Shown here one piece after another: positions 7,867-16,412 of a stretch of 64,000 nucleotides of DNA. The stretch lies in NCBI GenBank assembly GCA_963845425.1, contig CAWJSC010000005.1:186001-250000 (forward strand), in the 5' to 3' direction. The number at the start of each line of letters is the position of its first letter. Within the stretch, counting starts at the first letter, position 1. The stretch comes from DATDAH01 sp963845425 (GTDB lineage: Bacteria > Actinomycetota > Acidimicrobiia > Acidimicrobiales > DATDAH01). Made by a program: the position numbers and the translations under genes. The notes under the pieces were generated by a model. It was given only the letters and a program-made list of their open reading frames with translations, did not search any database and was not told the origin of the DNA.

Positions 7867-10362
7867 GTGGCGCAGGAGAGCGATCGGGAGCCGGGGCTGA
7901 TCGCCCTGGCCCGGCAGGGGATCCACCTGGTGGGCTGGCGGGGCGCCCTGCAGACCGCCACCTACGGCCTGCGCAAGGCCCGCCTCGACAAGCGCTACCT
8001 CCGCGACCGCCCGACGGGTCCCGAGGTGCGGCCAGGCCCGCGAGGTGCGGTGCGCACGGAGGACGGCGTGACCACGATCCCCTTCGGCGAACTCACGCTG
8101 GAGGTGGCCTTCGTAGAGGAGGACCTCGTCCGCCTGACCTGGACGCCGGGATCGTTGCCCGCGCCCGGGGCGCTGCGCACCGTGCCGGCGTGGCTGGACC
8201 CGCAGCCGGTTGATCCGGCGGTCGTTGACGACGCCCTTGTCTTCGCCACCCGCATGCTGCAGGTCAGCGTCGGGCCCGACGGAGCGGTGGAGGTCTGTTG
8301 GCAGGGCGGCCCCAACGCCGTCGATGACGACGGCAACGTCGTGCTCCACGCCGACTGGAAGGTCGCTCGCCGGGAGCGGCCGCCGGTGCGGGTGGGGGAG
8401 AAGTGGACGGCGACGGTCGACCTGGAGGCCGACGACCAGGTCCACGGGCTGGGGGAGCGGGCGGCGCCGCTGAACCTGCGGCCGGGCACCTACGGGCTGT
8501 GGAACACGGAGCAGTCCGGCAGCTACGGGCCTGAGGCCGACCCGCTCTACATCACGATGCCCGTCCACCTCGTCGTCGGTCCCGGTCGGTCCCACCTGGG
8601 CTTCTGGGAGAACACCCACAAGGGCGAGGTCGTCATCGACGATCAGCTCACCGCGACCTTCGACGGTGGGGCGCTGCGCACCTACGTCGCCGCCGGGAAC
8701 CCCGGTGAGGTCCTCGAGCGCTACAACCACCTGACGGGCCGGGCCGACACCCCGCCCCGGTGGGCGCTCGGGTACCACCAGTGTCGCTGGGGCTACAAGA
8801 CCGAGGCCGACATCCGGGCGGTGCTGGCCGGGTTCCAGGAGCACGACCTGCCGCTGTCGGCCATCCACTTCGACATCGACTACATGGACCGCTACCGGGT
8901 CTTCACCGTGAACGAGGAGTCGTTCCCGGATCTGTCCGGCCTGCTGGCCGACCTCGAGGCCGCGGGGGTCAAGGGCGTGACCATCATCGACCCGGGCGTG
9001 GCCAAGGCCGACGAATTCCCGCTCTACCGCGAAGGCCACGACAAGGGTTACTTCCTGACCCTGGCCGACGGCTCCGAGGCCAACGCCATGGTCTGGCCGG
9101 GGGTGGTGGGCTTCCCGGACTTCTCCAACCCGGCCGTCCGCCGGTGGTGGGGCGACCAGTACCCGAAGCTGCTCGACCAAGGCGTGGCCGGCATCTGGCA
9201 CGACATGTGCGAGCCAGCGGTCTTCGCGGCCGGCGTCGATGCCTCGCTGCCGCTGGAGACGTGCCACGACCTCGAGGGCCGGGGCGGCGATCACGTCGAG
9301 GGCCGCAACCTCTACGGGCTGGGCATGGCCCAGTCCGGACACGAGGCGCTGCAGCGGCATCGCCCGGACCGGCGACCGTGGCTGCTGACCCGGTCGGGTT
9401 GGGCCGGGATCCAGCGTTACGCGTGGACCTGGACCGGCGACGTCGCCACCTCGTGGACGATGCTGAACCGGACCCTCGCCACGACGCTCAACCTGACCAT
9501 GTCGGGCGTGCCGTACACCGGTCCCGACATCGGTGGCTTCTCGGGCGATCCTTCCCCGGAGCTCTACACCCGGTGGTTTCAGATGTCGGCGTGGCTGCCG
9601 TTCTTCCGCTCCCACTCCATCGACACCCAGCCCGCCCGGGAGCCGTGGAAGGCCGCCGGCCCCCACCTCGACGCCATACGCGAAGCCATGGCGTGGCGCT
9701 ACCGCCTCATCCCGTACCTCTACACCGAAGCGGCCAGGGTGAGCGCCGGAGTCGAAGGCCTGATCCTCCCGGTGTGGTGGCCGGTCGAGAGTGCGGCGTG
9801 CACCGACCCCGACCTCCTGGCCGTCGACGACGAGTTCCTCTGCGGCCCCGACGTGCTGGTAGCCCCGGTGTTCGCCGCAGGCGCCACCGAGCGGGAGATC
9901 CGGCTGCCGCCCGGCGGCTGGTTCGCCCTCGACGGCGACGAGCGCCACGAAGGGGCGTTCACCGTGCCGGTGACCATCGACCGCATCCCGGTGTACGTGC
10001 GTGCGGGCTCGGTCTTGCCGACCGACGAGGACGGTCAGGACGTGCTGCACGCCTACCCGCCGGATGCGGGCCTGGCAGGTGAGCGGGGCCCGGCGTTCTG
10101 GTACCGGGACGCCGGTGACGGCTACGGGCCGTCTCGGATGGACCACCTGCAGGTCCGGAGCTTCGACGGGGACTGGACCGTGAACCCGCGGCGGGACCGC
10201 AACCCGGAGGCGTTCGCGGTCGACGACACCGACCTGGCCGTCGTGCTCCACGGCGGTCCGTGGACGGTCAGCGTCGACGGGGGCGAGGCCCAGGCGGTCG
10301 AGCCGGGTCAGTCGTTGCGGGTCGGGGACTTCGCCGAGCTCGTCGTCCGACGACCGGCCTGA
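7867..10362 (+). CDS. GH31 family alpha-glycosidase
   Basis: An 831-residue retaining glycosidase of family 31. After an N-terminal beta-sandwich (to about residue 275), the catalytic barrel contains WALGYHQCRWGY, HFDIDYMDRYRVF and the nucleophile motif GIWHDMCEP (Asp446); the usual family motif is WxDMNEP, so the Asn two residues after the nucleophile is Cys here. The RSGWAGIQRYAWTWTGDVATSW segment provides the conserved Arg and general acid Asp. C-terminal beta-domains follow (LPPGGWFALDGDERHEGAFTV, IPVYVRAGSVLP). No signal peptide, so probably cytosolic. Substrate (maltose-type glucosides, xylosides, sulfoquinovosides) cannot be told from what I see. Confidence 0.9.
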   Translation: MAQESDREPGLIALARQGIHLVGWRGALQTATYGLRKARLDKRYLRDRPTGPEVRPGPRGAVRTEDGVTTIPFGELTLEVAFVEEDLVRLTWTPGSLPAPGALRTVPAWLDPQPVDPAVVDDALVFATRMLQVSVGPDGAVEVCWQGGPNAVDDDGNVVLHADWKVARRERPPVRVGEKWTATVDLEADDQVHGLGERAAPLNLRPGTYGLWNTEQSGSYGPEADPLYITMPVHLVVGPGRSHLGFWENTHKGEVVIDDQLTATFDGGALRTYVAAGNPGEVLERYNHLTGRADTPPRWALGYHQCRWGYKTEADIRAVLAGFQEHDLPLSAIHFDIDYMDRYRVFTVNEESFPDLSGLLADLEAAGVKGVTIIDPGVAKADEFPLYREGHDKGYFLTLADGSEANAMVWPGVVGFPDFSNPAVRRWWGDQYPKLLDQGVAGIWHDMCEPAVFAAGVDASLPLETCHDLEGRGGDHVEGRNLYGLGMAQSGHEALQRHRPDRRPWLLTRSGWAGIQRYAWTWTGDVATSWTMLNRTLATTLNLTMSGVPYTGPDIGGFSGDPSPELYTRWFQMSAWLPFFRSHSIDTQPAREPWKAAGPHLDAIREAMAWRYRLIPYLYTEAARVSAGVEGLILPVWWPVESAACTDPDLLAVDDEFLCGPDVLVAPVFAAGATEREIRLPPGGWFALDGDERHEGAFTVPVTIDRIPVYVRAGSVLPTDEDGQDVLHAYPPDAGLAGERGPAFWYRDAGDGYGPSRMDHLQVRSFDGDWTVNPRRDRNPEAFAVDDTDLAVVLHGGPWTVSVDGGEAQAVEPGQSLRVGDFAELVVRRPA

Positions 10363-10490
10363 GGTCGCCGCCGGACGACGAAGCGTCGGTCGGCGGGTCG
10401 TCCCTCGAGGACCAAGCGGTAGCGCCGTCCGTTGGTCGTGCGTCCCTTTCCCGGGAATCCCCTACCCCAACCCACAGCCGAGAAACTAGT

Positions 10491-10508
10491 ACCTAGTGAA
10501 TACTAGGT
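10491..10508. promoter_or_regulatory. operator-like palindrome between convergent genes
   Basis: ACCTAGT-GAAT-ACTAGGT is a perfect 7-bp inverted repeat with a 4-bp spacer in an otherwise GC-rich 192-bp gap between the 3' ends of the GH31 and PhoD genes. A second CTAG lies just upstream (10486). Looks like a regulator site but has no promoter to serve; it may be a relic. Confidence 0.4.
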
Positions 10509-10554
10509 CAACTGGAGGCGGCCGCTCGCGAGCTCCTTCGGCGATGGATCCGCT

Positions 10555-12141
10555 TCACCCCGCCCGGGGTGTCGGGTCGCCGGCGTCGACCTCCCAGGTG
10601 GCGGCGCTGCTGATGGCGCTGCGGGGGTCCTGGACGTCGTCGAGGACCCGGAAGGTGGCGGTGAGGTGCTCGGGTTCGGCGGTCACCGTCAGGTAGCCGT
10701 GGGCGTTGATCTGCTGGCGGAGCTGGGGGGTGCGGGCGGCCACGTCGGCATCGAACAGCGGTGAGCTGATCGGCGGGGCCATGAACTCGGGGGCGACAAG
10801 GGTGGCGCCGGGCTCGAAGGGGCGATCGTTCACCTCGAGGACCATGCCGGCGTGGTAGTCGCCGGTCAGCACGACGGGGTTGTCGGTCTCGGCCAGCGCC
10901 GCGATGAGGCGGCGCTGGGCGTCCGGATAGCCGTCCCAGGAGTCCAAGTAGAACTCGGACTCGTCGCCGGGGCCACCGTCGATCCCGGCGAGGACGACGG
11001 GGTTCCCGATGAGGTCCCAGGTCACGCCCCCCTGGCCGATGATGTCGGCGAACCAGGCCTCCTGGTCGGCGCCCAGGCGGGTGCGGTCCTCGGCGGTGCG
11101 CTCGGCACAGTCGCCGTAGTCCGCTGACACCTCCGCTCGGCAGGGGGCGACGTCGCTGTACTGCCGCTCGTCGAGCACGGTCACGCGGGCCAGGTCACCG
11201 AAGGTCAGGGCCTGGTGGATGTCCAGGTCCGGGCCGTCCGGGGGCGGGTTGCGCAAGGGGAGGTTCTCCCACCACACCTGGTAGGCGGCGGCCCGTCGGT
11301 CGGGGAACTGCTCGGGCGGGAACGTGTTCTCCGGCACCGTGTCACCCAGGTAGTTGTTGGAGACGTCGTGGTCGTCCCACATGCACACGAACGGGAAGCG
11401 TTGGTGGGCGGCCTGCAGGTCGGCGTCGGTCTTGTAGCAGGCGTAGCGCAGCCGGTATGCCTCGAGCGTCGTGGTCTCGGCGGCGGGCACCGAAGCCCGG
11501 ACCTGGCCCGGCACGTAGAACTCATAGATGTAGTCACCGAGGTGCAGGACGAGGTCGACGTCCTCCTCGGCCATGTGGCGGTAGGCGCTGTAGTAGCCGT
11601 ACTCGTACCACTGGCAGTTGGCCACGGCGAGAGACAGCCGGCTGACCGAGGCGTCGTCGGCCGGGAGGGTGCGGGTGCGGCCCACCGGACTGGTGAAGTC
11701 ACCCACGGTGAAGCGGTAGTGGTAGTCGGTCGCGGGATCGAGGCCGTCGGCGTCGACGTGGGCGCTGTGGCCGTGCTGCGGATCAGTCAGCGCGAGGCCC
11801 TCGTTGACGATCGAAGTGAAGCGGTCATCGGTGGCGATCTGCCAGCGCACGTCGACCAGGTCCCCGGGCATGCCGCCGCCCCCGTCCGGCGCCAGCGGCT
11901 CCGGGGCCAGACGGGTCCAGAGGATCACCGAGTCCGCGGCCGGATCTCCCGAGGCCACCCCGAGCGTGAACGGGTCCGACGACAGCCGGGCCGTGTGCAG
12001 CGTCGTGCTGGAGGTCGTGGCCGAGCCGCCGTCGTCGCCCGAGCACGCCGTGGCCAACAGCAGCGCCCCGGACCCGACCAGGAACCCCCGCCGGCCGATC
12101 CTCGACCCCGGACCCCCACCCGCCGTCCACTCCCCGTTCAT
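10555..12141 (-). CDS. phoD: PhoD-type alkaline phosphatase, Tat-exported lipoprotein
   Basis: A 528-residue protein starting with a twin-arginine signal (RIGRRGFLVGSGALLLATAC) whose last residues form a lipobox (LATA-Cys), so it is probably folded in the cytosol, exported by Tat and lipid-anchored. PhoD features: N-terminal beta-domain (FTLGVASGDPAADSVILWTRLAPEPL), metal-binding LHLGDYIYEFY, WDDHDVSNNYLGD and the late VVLTGDYHAGMVLEV. PhoD enzymes are Ca/Fe-dependent phosphodiesterases/phosphatases. The start at 12141 is preferred over in-frame upstream codons because it places the Tat signal correctly. A perfect palindrome overlaps the start codon and may control it. Confidence 0.9.
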   Translation of the reverse strand: MNGEWTAGGGPGSRIGRRGFLVGSGALLLATACSGDDGGSATTSSTTLHTARLSSDPFTLGVASGDPAADSVILWTRLAPEPLAPDGGGGMPGDLVDVRWQIATDDRFTSIVNEGLALTDPQHGHSAHVDADGLDPATDYHYRFTVGDFTSPVGRTRTLPADDASVSRLSLAVANCQWYEYGYYSAYRHMAEEDVDLVLHLGDYIYEFYVPGQVRASVPAAETTTLEAYRLRYACYKTDADLQAAHQRFPFVCMWDDHDVSNNYLGDTVPENTFPPEQFPDRRAAAYQVWWENLPLRNPPPDGPDLDIHQALTFGDLARVTVLDERQYSDVAPCRAEVSADYGDCAERTAEDRTRLGADQEAWFADIIGQGGVTWDLIGNPVVLAGIDGGPGDESEFYLDSWDGYPDAQRRLIAALAETDNPVVLTGDYHAGMVLEVNDRPFEPGATLVAPEFMAPPISSPLFDADVAARTPQLRQQINAHGYLTVTAEPEHLTATFRVLDDVQDPRSAISSAATWEVDAGDPTPRAG

Positions 12142-12158
12142 GTCAGGAGTCTGACATG
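12139..12158. promoter_or_regulatory. operator-like palindrome overlapping the phoD start codon
   Basis: CATGTCAG-GAGT-CTGACATG: perfect 8-bp arms, 4-bp spacer. The left CAT is the complement of the phoD ATG. A repressor here would block transcription or initiation of phoD. Confidence 0.5.
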
Positions 12159-12293
12159 CGTCCAACCGGCCCCCGGATCGGACCGGACTGTGGTCGGTGA
12201 GGCTGCGCAGGGCCGGCCGGAGCAGCAGTGATGGCTCGCCGGATCGGCGGCGCCGGAGTTCGTGAACGCACTGAACGAACTCAGGTGTGGCGG

Positions 12294-13451
12294 CTACAAC
12301 CGTTCGATGATGGTGACGTTGGCCTGGCCGCCGCCCTCGCACATGGTCTGGAGGCCGTAGCGGCCGCCGATGCGCTCAAGTTCGTGGAGGAGGGTGGTCA
12401 TCAGGCGGGCGCCCGTGGCGCCGAGGGGGTGGCCGAGGGCGATGGCACCGCCGTTGACGTTCACCTTGTCGAGGTCGGCGCCGGTCTCCTTCTGCCAGGC
12501 CAGCACGACCGAGGCGAAGGCCTCGTTGATCTCGATCAGGTCGATCTCGTCGAGGGTCATGCCCGCCTTGCCCAGCGCGTACTCGGTCGCCGGGATGGGC
12601 GCGGTCAGCATCCAGACGGGGTCGGCACCCCGCACCGACAGGTGGTGGATGCGGGCCCGGGGGCTGAGGCCGTGGTCCTTCACCGCCTGCTCGGAGGCGA
12701 TCAGTAGCGCGGCGGAGTTGTCCGAGATCTGCGACGAGACGGCGGCGGTCAGGCGGCCGCCCTCCACGAGCGTGCGCAGGGTCGCCATCTTCTCCAGGGT
12801 CGACTCGCGGCGGGGGCCCTCGTCGTCCTGTACGCCCTCGAGGGGCTCGATCTCGGCCTGGAAGCGGCCCTCGTCGATGGCCCGGATGGCCCGCTGGTGG
12901 CTCTGGTAGGCGAAGGCCTCCATGTCCTCGCGGGAGATGTCCCACTTGTCCGCGATCATCTCCGCAGCCCGGAACTGGCTGACCTCCTGGTCGCCGTAGC
13001 GGGCCTGCCAGCCCTTGGAGCCGCGGAACGGGTCGGGGTCGGTGACACCGACGTGCTCGGCCACGAGCATCGCCGAGCTGATGGGGATGAGGCTCATGTT
13101 CTGGACGCCACCGGCCACGACCAGGTCGGTGGTGCCGCTCATGACGGCCTGGGCGGCGAAGTGGACGGCCTGCTGGGACGAGCCGCACTGGCGGTCGACG
13201 GTCGTGCCCGGGACCTCCTCGGGCAGGCCCGCGGCCAGCCACGCGGTGCGGGCGATGTCGCCGGCCTGGGGGCCGATGGTGTCGACGCAGCCGAACACGA
13301 CGTCCTCCACGGCGGACGGGTCGACGCCGGTCCGGTCCATGAGGGCGTTGAGCGAATGGGCGCCCAGGTCGGCGGGGTGGACGTGGGCCAGGCCCCCGCC
13401 CCGACGCCCCACCGGCGCCCGGACCGCATCGACGATGTAGGCCTCAGCCAT
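12294..13451 (-). CDS. fadA6: FadA6-like thiolase (steroid C/D-ring beta-oxidation)
   Basis: A 385-residue thiolase with all catalytic residues: nucleophile Cys89 (TTVDRQCGSSQQAVHFAAQ), NEAF, the GGAIALGHPLGATGAR histidine and the second Cys in TMCEGGGQANVTIIERL. Length and characteristic segments (VDAVRAPVGRRGG, IPISSAM, VSSQISDNSAALL, HHLSVRGADPVWMLTAPIPAT) recall mycobacterial FadA6, which cleaves the open-ring CoA ester after IpdAB. It lies last in a minus-strand operon-like run with the Ltp-type thiolase and DUF35 gene. A general acetyl-CoA acetyltransferase is the alternative; the echA20-ipdABC operon only 5 kb away favours FadA6. Confidence 0.82.
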   Translation of the reverse strand: MAEAYIVDAVRAPVGRRGGGLAHVHPADLGAHSLNALMDRTGVDPSAVEDVVFGCVDTIGPQAGDIARTAWLAAGLPEEVPGTTVDRQCGSSQQAVHFAAQAVMSGTTDLVVAGGVQNMSLIPISSAMLVAEHVGVTDPDPFRGSKGWQARYGDQEVSQFRAAEMIADKWDISREDMEAFAYQSHQRAIRAIDEGRFQAEIEPLEGVQDDEGPRRESTLEKMATLRTLVEGGRLTAAVSSQISDNSAALLIASEQAVKDHGLSPRARIHHLSVRGADPVWMLTAPIPATEYALGKAGMTLDEIDLIEINEAFASVVLAWQKETGADLDKVNVNGGAIALGHPLGATGARLMTTLLHELERIGGRYGLQTMCEGGGQANVTIIERL

Positions 13452-13474
13452 GTGCGTGGTGTCCTTCTCTCGTC

Positions 13475-13513
13475 GGAGGCAATGGCCCCCGGAACCCGAG
13501 GTCTGTTGCCTCC
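13475..13513 (-). other. inverted repeat upstream of fadA6
   Basis: GGAGGCAA (13475-13482) and TTGCCTCC (13506-13513) are perfectly complementary with a 23-nt loop, in the gap between the Ltp-type thiolase gene and fadA6. It could be an attenuator or an mRNA processing hairpin; no T-tract follows. Confidence 0.3.
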
Positions 13514-13520
13514 AATGGAT

Positions 13521-14711
13521 CTACGTGGTCAGGATGACGGATGAGCCATGGCCGAAGAGGCCCTGGTTGGCGGTGATGCCGACCCGGGCGCCGTCGACCT
13601 GACGGGCGCCGGCGTGGCCCCGGAGTTGCCAGGTGAGCTCGCAGACCTGGGCCAGCGCCTGGGCGGGGATCGCCTCGCCGAAGCAGGACAGGCCACCCGA
13701 GGTGTTGACCGGGATGCGGCCGCCGATGCTGGTCTCTGCGGCCCGGACGAGCTGTTCGGCCTCGCCCTCCTTGCAGAGGCCCAGGCTTTCGACCCAGTCC
13801 AGCTCGAGGGCCGTCGACAGGTCGTAGACCTCGGCCAGGTCGATGTCCTCGGGCCCGAGGCCGGCCTCCTCGTAGGCCGCGGCGCTGATGGCGGCCCGGT
13901 AGGTCAGCTCGGGGGCGGCGGACACCGCGGCCGAGTCCGTGGCGAACTCGGGCAGGTCGAGGACGGTGTTGGGATAGGTCGGCGTCACCGTGGAGATGGC
14001 GGCCACCTTCAACGTGTCGGCCATGCCCCGGCGCTCGGCCTCGTCCCGGCTCATGAGGATGACGGCGGCCCCGCCGTCGGAGGTGGCGCAGATCTCCAGC
14101 AGACGGAGCGGGTCGGCGACCATCGGGGAGGCCAGGACCTCCTCGATGGTGACTTCCTTGCGGTAACGGGCCTTGGGGTTGGCGAGGCCGTGCTTGGCGT
14201 TCTTGACCTTGACCAGGGCGAAGTCCTCGTCGGTGGCGCCGTAGAGGTCCATGCGGCGGCGGGCGTAGAGGGCGAAGTAGGTCGGGTTGGTGGCGCCCAG
14301 GAGGTGAAAGCGCAGCCAGTCCGGGTCGGTGAACCGGTCGGGGCCCTCGACGGGCTTGAAAAAGCCCTTGGGGGTGGTGTCGGCGCCGACCACGAGAGCG
14401 ATCTCACAGGCGCCGGCCCGGATGCGGTCCCGGGCCACGCTCATGGCCGTGGCGCCCGAGGCGCAGGCGGCGTAGCTGCTGGCGACCGGGACGCCGGTCC
14501 AGCCCATGGCCCGGGCGAAGGTGGCCCCGGCGATGAAGCCCGGGTAGCCGTTGCGGATGGTGTCGGCGCCGGAGACGAACTCGACGTCCTGCCAGTCCAG
14601 GCCGCTGTCCTCGAGCGCATCGGCCACCGCGACCCGGCCGTACTCGACGAAGTTGCGGCCCCACTTGCCCCAGGGGTGCATGCCGACCCCGGCGACGACC
14701 ACGTCTCTCAT
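13521..14711 (-). CDS. lipid-transfer-protein-type thiolase (SCP-x thiolase domain family)
   Basis: A 396-residue thiolase-like protein (MRDVVVAGVGMHPWGKWGRNFVEYGRVAVADALEDSGL). It has the reactive Cys region ASSYAACASGATAMSVARDRIRAGACEIALVVGAD, and a late GGLSCFGEAIPAQALAQ plus GITANQGLFGHGSSVIL. Proteins of this type (Ltp2-like) act with a DUF35 partner as aldolases or thiolases that remove side-chain units from steroid-CoA esters. The start was set at 14711 because it overlaps the DUF35 stop by 4 bp (ATGA) and gives the family N-terminus; the frame runs open upstream but is antisense-like noise there. Substrate is inferred from context only. Confidence 0.82.
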   Translation of the reverse strand: MRDVVVAGVGMHPWGKWGRNFVEYGRVAVADALEDSGLDWQDVEFVSGADTIRNGYPGFIAGATFARAMGWTGVPVASSYAACASGATAMSVARDRIRAGACEIALVVGADTTPKGFFKPVEGPDRFTDPDWLRFHLLGATNPTYFALYARRRMDLYGATDEDFALVKVKNAKHGLANPKARYRKEVTIEEVLASPMVADPLRLLEICATSDGGAAVILMSRDEAERRGMADTLKVAAISTVTPTYPNTVLDLPEFATDSAAVSAAPELTYRAAISAAAYEEAGLGPEDIDLAEVYDLSTALELDWVESLGLCKEGEAEQLVRAAETSIGGRIPVNTSGGLSCFGEAIPAQALAQVCELTWQLRGHAGARQVDGARVGITANQGLFGHGSSVILTT

Positions 14712-15160
14712 GAGACGACCGGCTTCCACTTCCAGACCAGGTGCACGGCCTCGTCGTCCTCGAACAGCGCCTCGACGACCAGCTCGACATCCTGGCCGGT
14801 GGTGAGGTCGGCCACGCCGACGCCCTCGACGACCTGGCCCATGACGATCAGCTGCTCCTCGGCCAGCTCCACCGCGGCCTGGGTGAAGGGGCGGAACTCC
14901 TCGTGGGGGCTGACGTAGGGGACCGGTGGTTGGTACTGGGCGTCGGTGTAGGACCAGATCTTCCCGGTGCGACTCAGCTCGACCTCGACCAGCTCGGTGC
15001 AACCACAGCCTGGGCGCCGGCACCAGCCGGTCTCCTTGGGGAAGAAGTAGGTGCCGCAGGCGCGGCACTTCGTGCCGAGCAGGTGGGGCGGATCGTCGAG
15101 GGTGAACCACCCCTCGATCGCCGCCACGCGCGGCTTCGCCGCCGCTTCCGTGGAGGTCAC
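14708..15160 (-). CDS. DUF35 OB-fold/zinc-ribbon protein, partner of the adjacent thiolase
   Basis: A 150-residue protein with an N-terminal rubredoxin-like zinc ribbon (GTKCRACGTYFFPKETGWCRRPGCGC) and a C-terminal OB-fold (GKIWSYTDAQYQPPVPYVSP, QLIVMGQVVEGVGVADLTTGQDVELVVEAL). DUF35 proteins form complexes with non-decarboxylative thiolases/Ltp aldolases and bind the acyl-CoA. It is the first gene of the minus-strand run and its promoter must lie in the 100-bp divergent region carrying two operator-like palindromes. Confidence 0.87.
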   Translation of the reverse strand: MTSTEAAAKPRVAAIEGWFTLDDPPHLLGTKCRACGTYFFPKETGWCRRPGCGCTELVEVELSRTGKIWSYTDAQYQPPVPYVSPHEEFRPFTQAAVELAEEQLIVMGQVVEGVGVADLTTGQDVELVVEALFEDDEAVHLVWKWKPVVS

Positions 15161-15182
15161 AGGCTCAGGCTACTCGCCTGAT

Positions 15183-15248
15183 CTGACGGGTCGTCAGGTC
15201 CCTACGGCAGTCGGTGTCGTCTTGCGTGCGGATCTGACGGGGGGTCAG
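15183..15248. promoter_or_regulatory. twin CTGAC-N5-GTCAG operators in a divergent promoter region
   Basis: Two 15-bp inverted repeats, CTGACGGGTCGTCAG (15183-15197) and CTGACGGGGGGTCAG (15234-15248), with centres 51 bp apart (about five helical turns), lie between the divergent DUF35 and acyl-CoA dehydrogenase genes. The second ends 12 bp before the dehydrogenase ATG. Arms and spacing are of the type bound by TetR-family dimers that control fatty-acid and steroid operons in actinobacteria; no regulator gene is in the window. Confidence 0.6.
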
Positions 15249-15260
15249 GCTCTGCGCCGC

Positions 15261-16412
15261 ATGGACCTGACCTTCTCGCCGCAGCACGAGGCCTTCCGGG
15301 CCGAGGCGCAGGAGTGGTTGCGGGCCAACGTCCCCTCGGGGCTGGCGTCGATGAACACCGCCGAGGGGTTTGCCGCCCACAAGGAGTGGGAAGCCAAGCT
15401 CTTCGACGCCCGCTGGGCGGTCGTGTCCTGGCCCGAGGAGTACGGCGGCCGCGGCGCCGACCTCATCGAGTGGCTGATCTTCGAGGAGGAGTACTGGGCC
15501 GCGGGCGGCCCGGGCCGGGTCACCCAGAACGGCATCTTCCTGCTGGCGCCCACGATCTTCGAGCACGGGACCAAGGAGCAGCAGGACCGCTACCTGCCCA
15601 CGATGGCCGCGGGGCAGGAGACCTGGGCCCAGGGCTGGTCCGAGCCCGACGCCGGCTCCGACCTGGCCGGCCTCCGCAGTCGGGCCGTGCCGGACGGCGA
15701 CGACTGGGTGCTGACCGGGCAGAAGACCTGGTCGACCCGGGGCGTGTTCTGTGACTGGCTCTTCGGTCTGTTCCGCTCAGATCCCGAGGCGCCCAAGCAC
15801 AAGGGCCTGACCTACTTCCTCGTCCCGCTCGACGCGCCAGGGGTCACGGTCCGGCCCATCAGCGGGTTGCACGACGATGTGGCCTTCGCCGAGGTCTTCC
15901 TCGAGGAGGTCCGGGTGCCGTCGGCCAACGTGCTCGGCGGGGTGAACGAGGGCTGGCGGGTGGCCATGGCGACGGCTTCCTCCGAGCGGGGCCTGACCCT
16001 GCGCAGTCCCGGCCGCTTCATAGCGGCCGCCGATCGCCTGATCGATCTCTACCGCCGCCGCCCCGACGAGCACCTGCGGGACGAGGTGGCCCAGGCCTGG
16101 ATGAACGCGGACGCCTACCGGCTCCTGACCTTCCAGGCCGTCAGCCGGATGCTGCAGACCGGCCGGCCGATGGGGGCCGAAGCCAGCCTGATGAAGCTGT
16201 GGTGGTCCGAGCTGGACGTCCATCTGAACGAGACGGCCCAGCGCCTGGTCGGCGCCGACGCCGAGCTGGGTCTCGACAGCGAGGACGCCCCCGACGGCGG
16301 CCGCTGGCTGGACGGCTGGCTGTTCTCCCTGGCCGGCCCCATCTACGCCGGGACCAACGAGATCCAGCGCAACGTGGTCGCCGAGCGCGTCCTCGGCCTC
16401 CCGAGGGTCTGA
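15261..16412 (+). CDS. acyl-CoA dehydrogenase, large/FAD-binding subunit of a heteromeric pair
   Basis: A 383-residue FadE (MDLTFSPQHEAFRAEAQEWLRANVP). Typical segments: VVSWPEEYGGRGA, QGWSEPDAGSDLAGLRSRAVPDGDDWVLTGQKTWSTRG (substrate/FAD-binding) and IYAGTNEIQRNVVAERVLGLPR at the C-terminus. Its stop overlaps the next ATG by one base, and the next gene encodes a smaller dehydrogenase, the arrangement of mycobacterial alpha2beta2 FadE heterotetramers (e.g. FadE28/FadE29) that desaturate steroid or bulky acyl-CoAs. Operators sit directly upstream. Exact substrate unknown. Confidence 0.88.
   Translation: MDLTFSPQHEAFRAEAQEWLRANVPSGLASMNTAEGFAAHKEWEAKLFDARWAVVSWPEEYGGRGADLIEWLIFEEEYWAAGGPGRVTQNGIFLLAPTIFEHGTKEQQDRYLPTMAAGQETWAQGWSEPDAGSDLAGLRSRAVPDGDDWVLTGQKTWSTRGVFCDWLFGLFRSDPEAPKHKGLTYFLVPLDAPGVTVRPISGLHDDVAFAEVFLEEVRVPSANVLGGVNEGWRVAMATASSERGLTLRSPGRFIAAADRLIDLYRRRPDEHLRDEVAQAWMNADAYRLLTFQAVSRMLQTGRPMGAEASLMKLWWSELDVHLNETAQRLVGADAELGLDSEDAPDGGRWLDGWLFSLAGPIYAGTNEIQRNVVAERVLGLPRV

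Noticed and set aside
7675..10251. 858-codon minus-strand ORF opposite the GH31 gene
   Set aside because: Antisense shadow; the GH31 frame carries all catalytic motifs.
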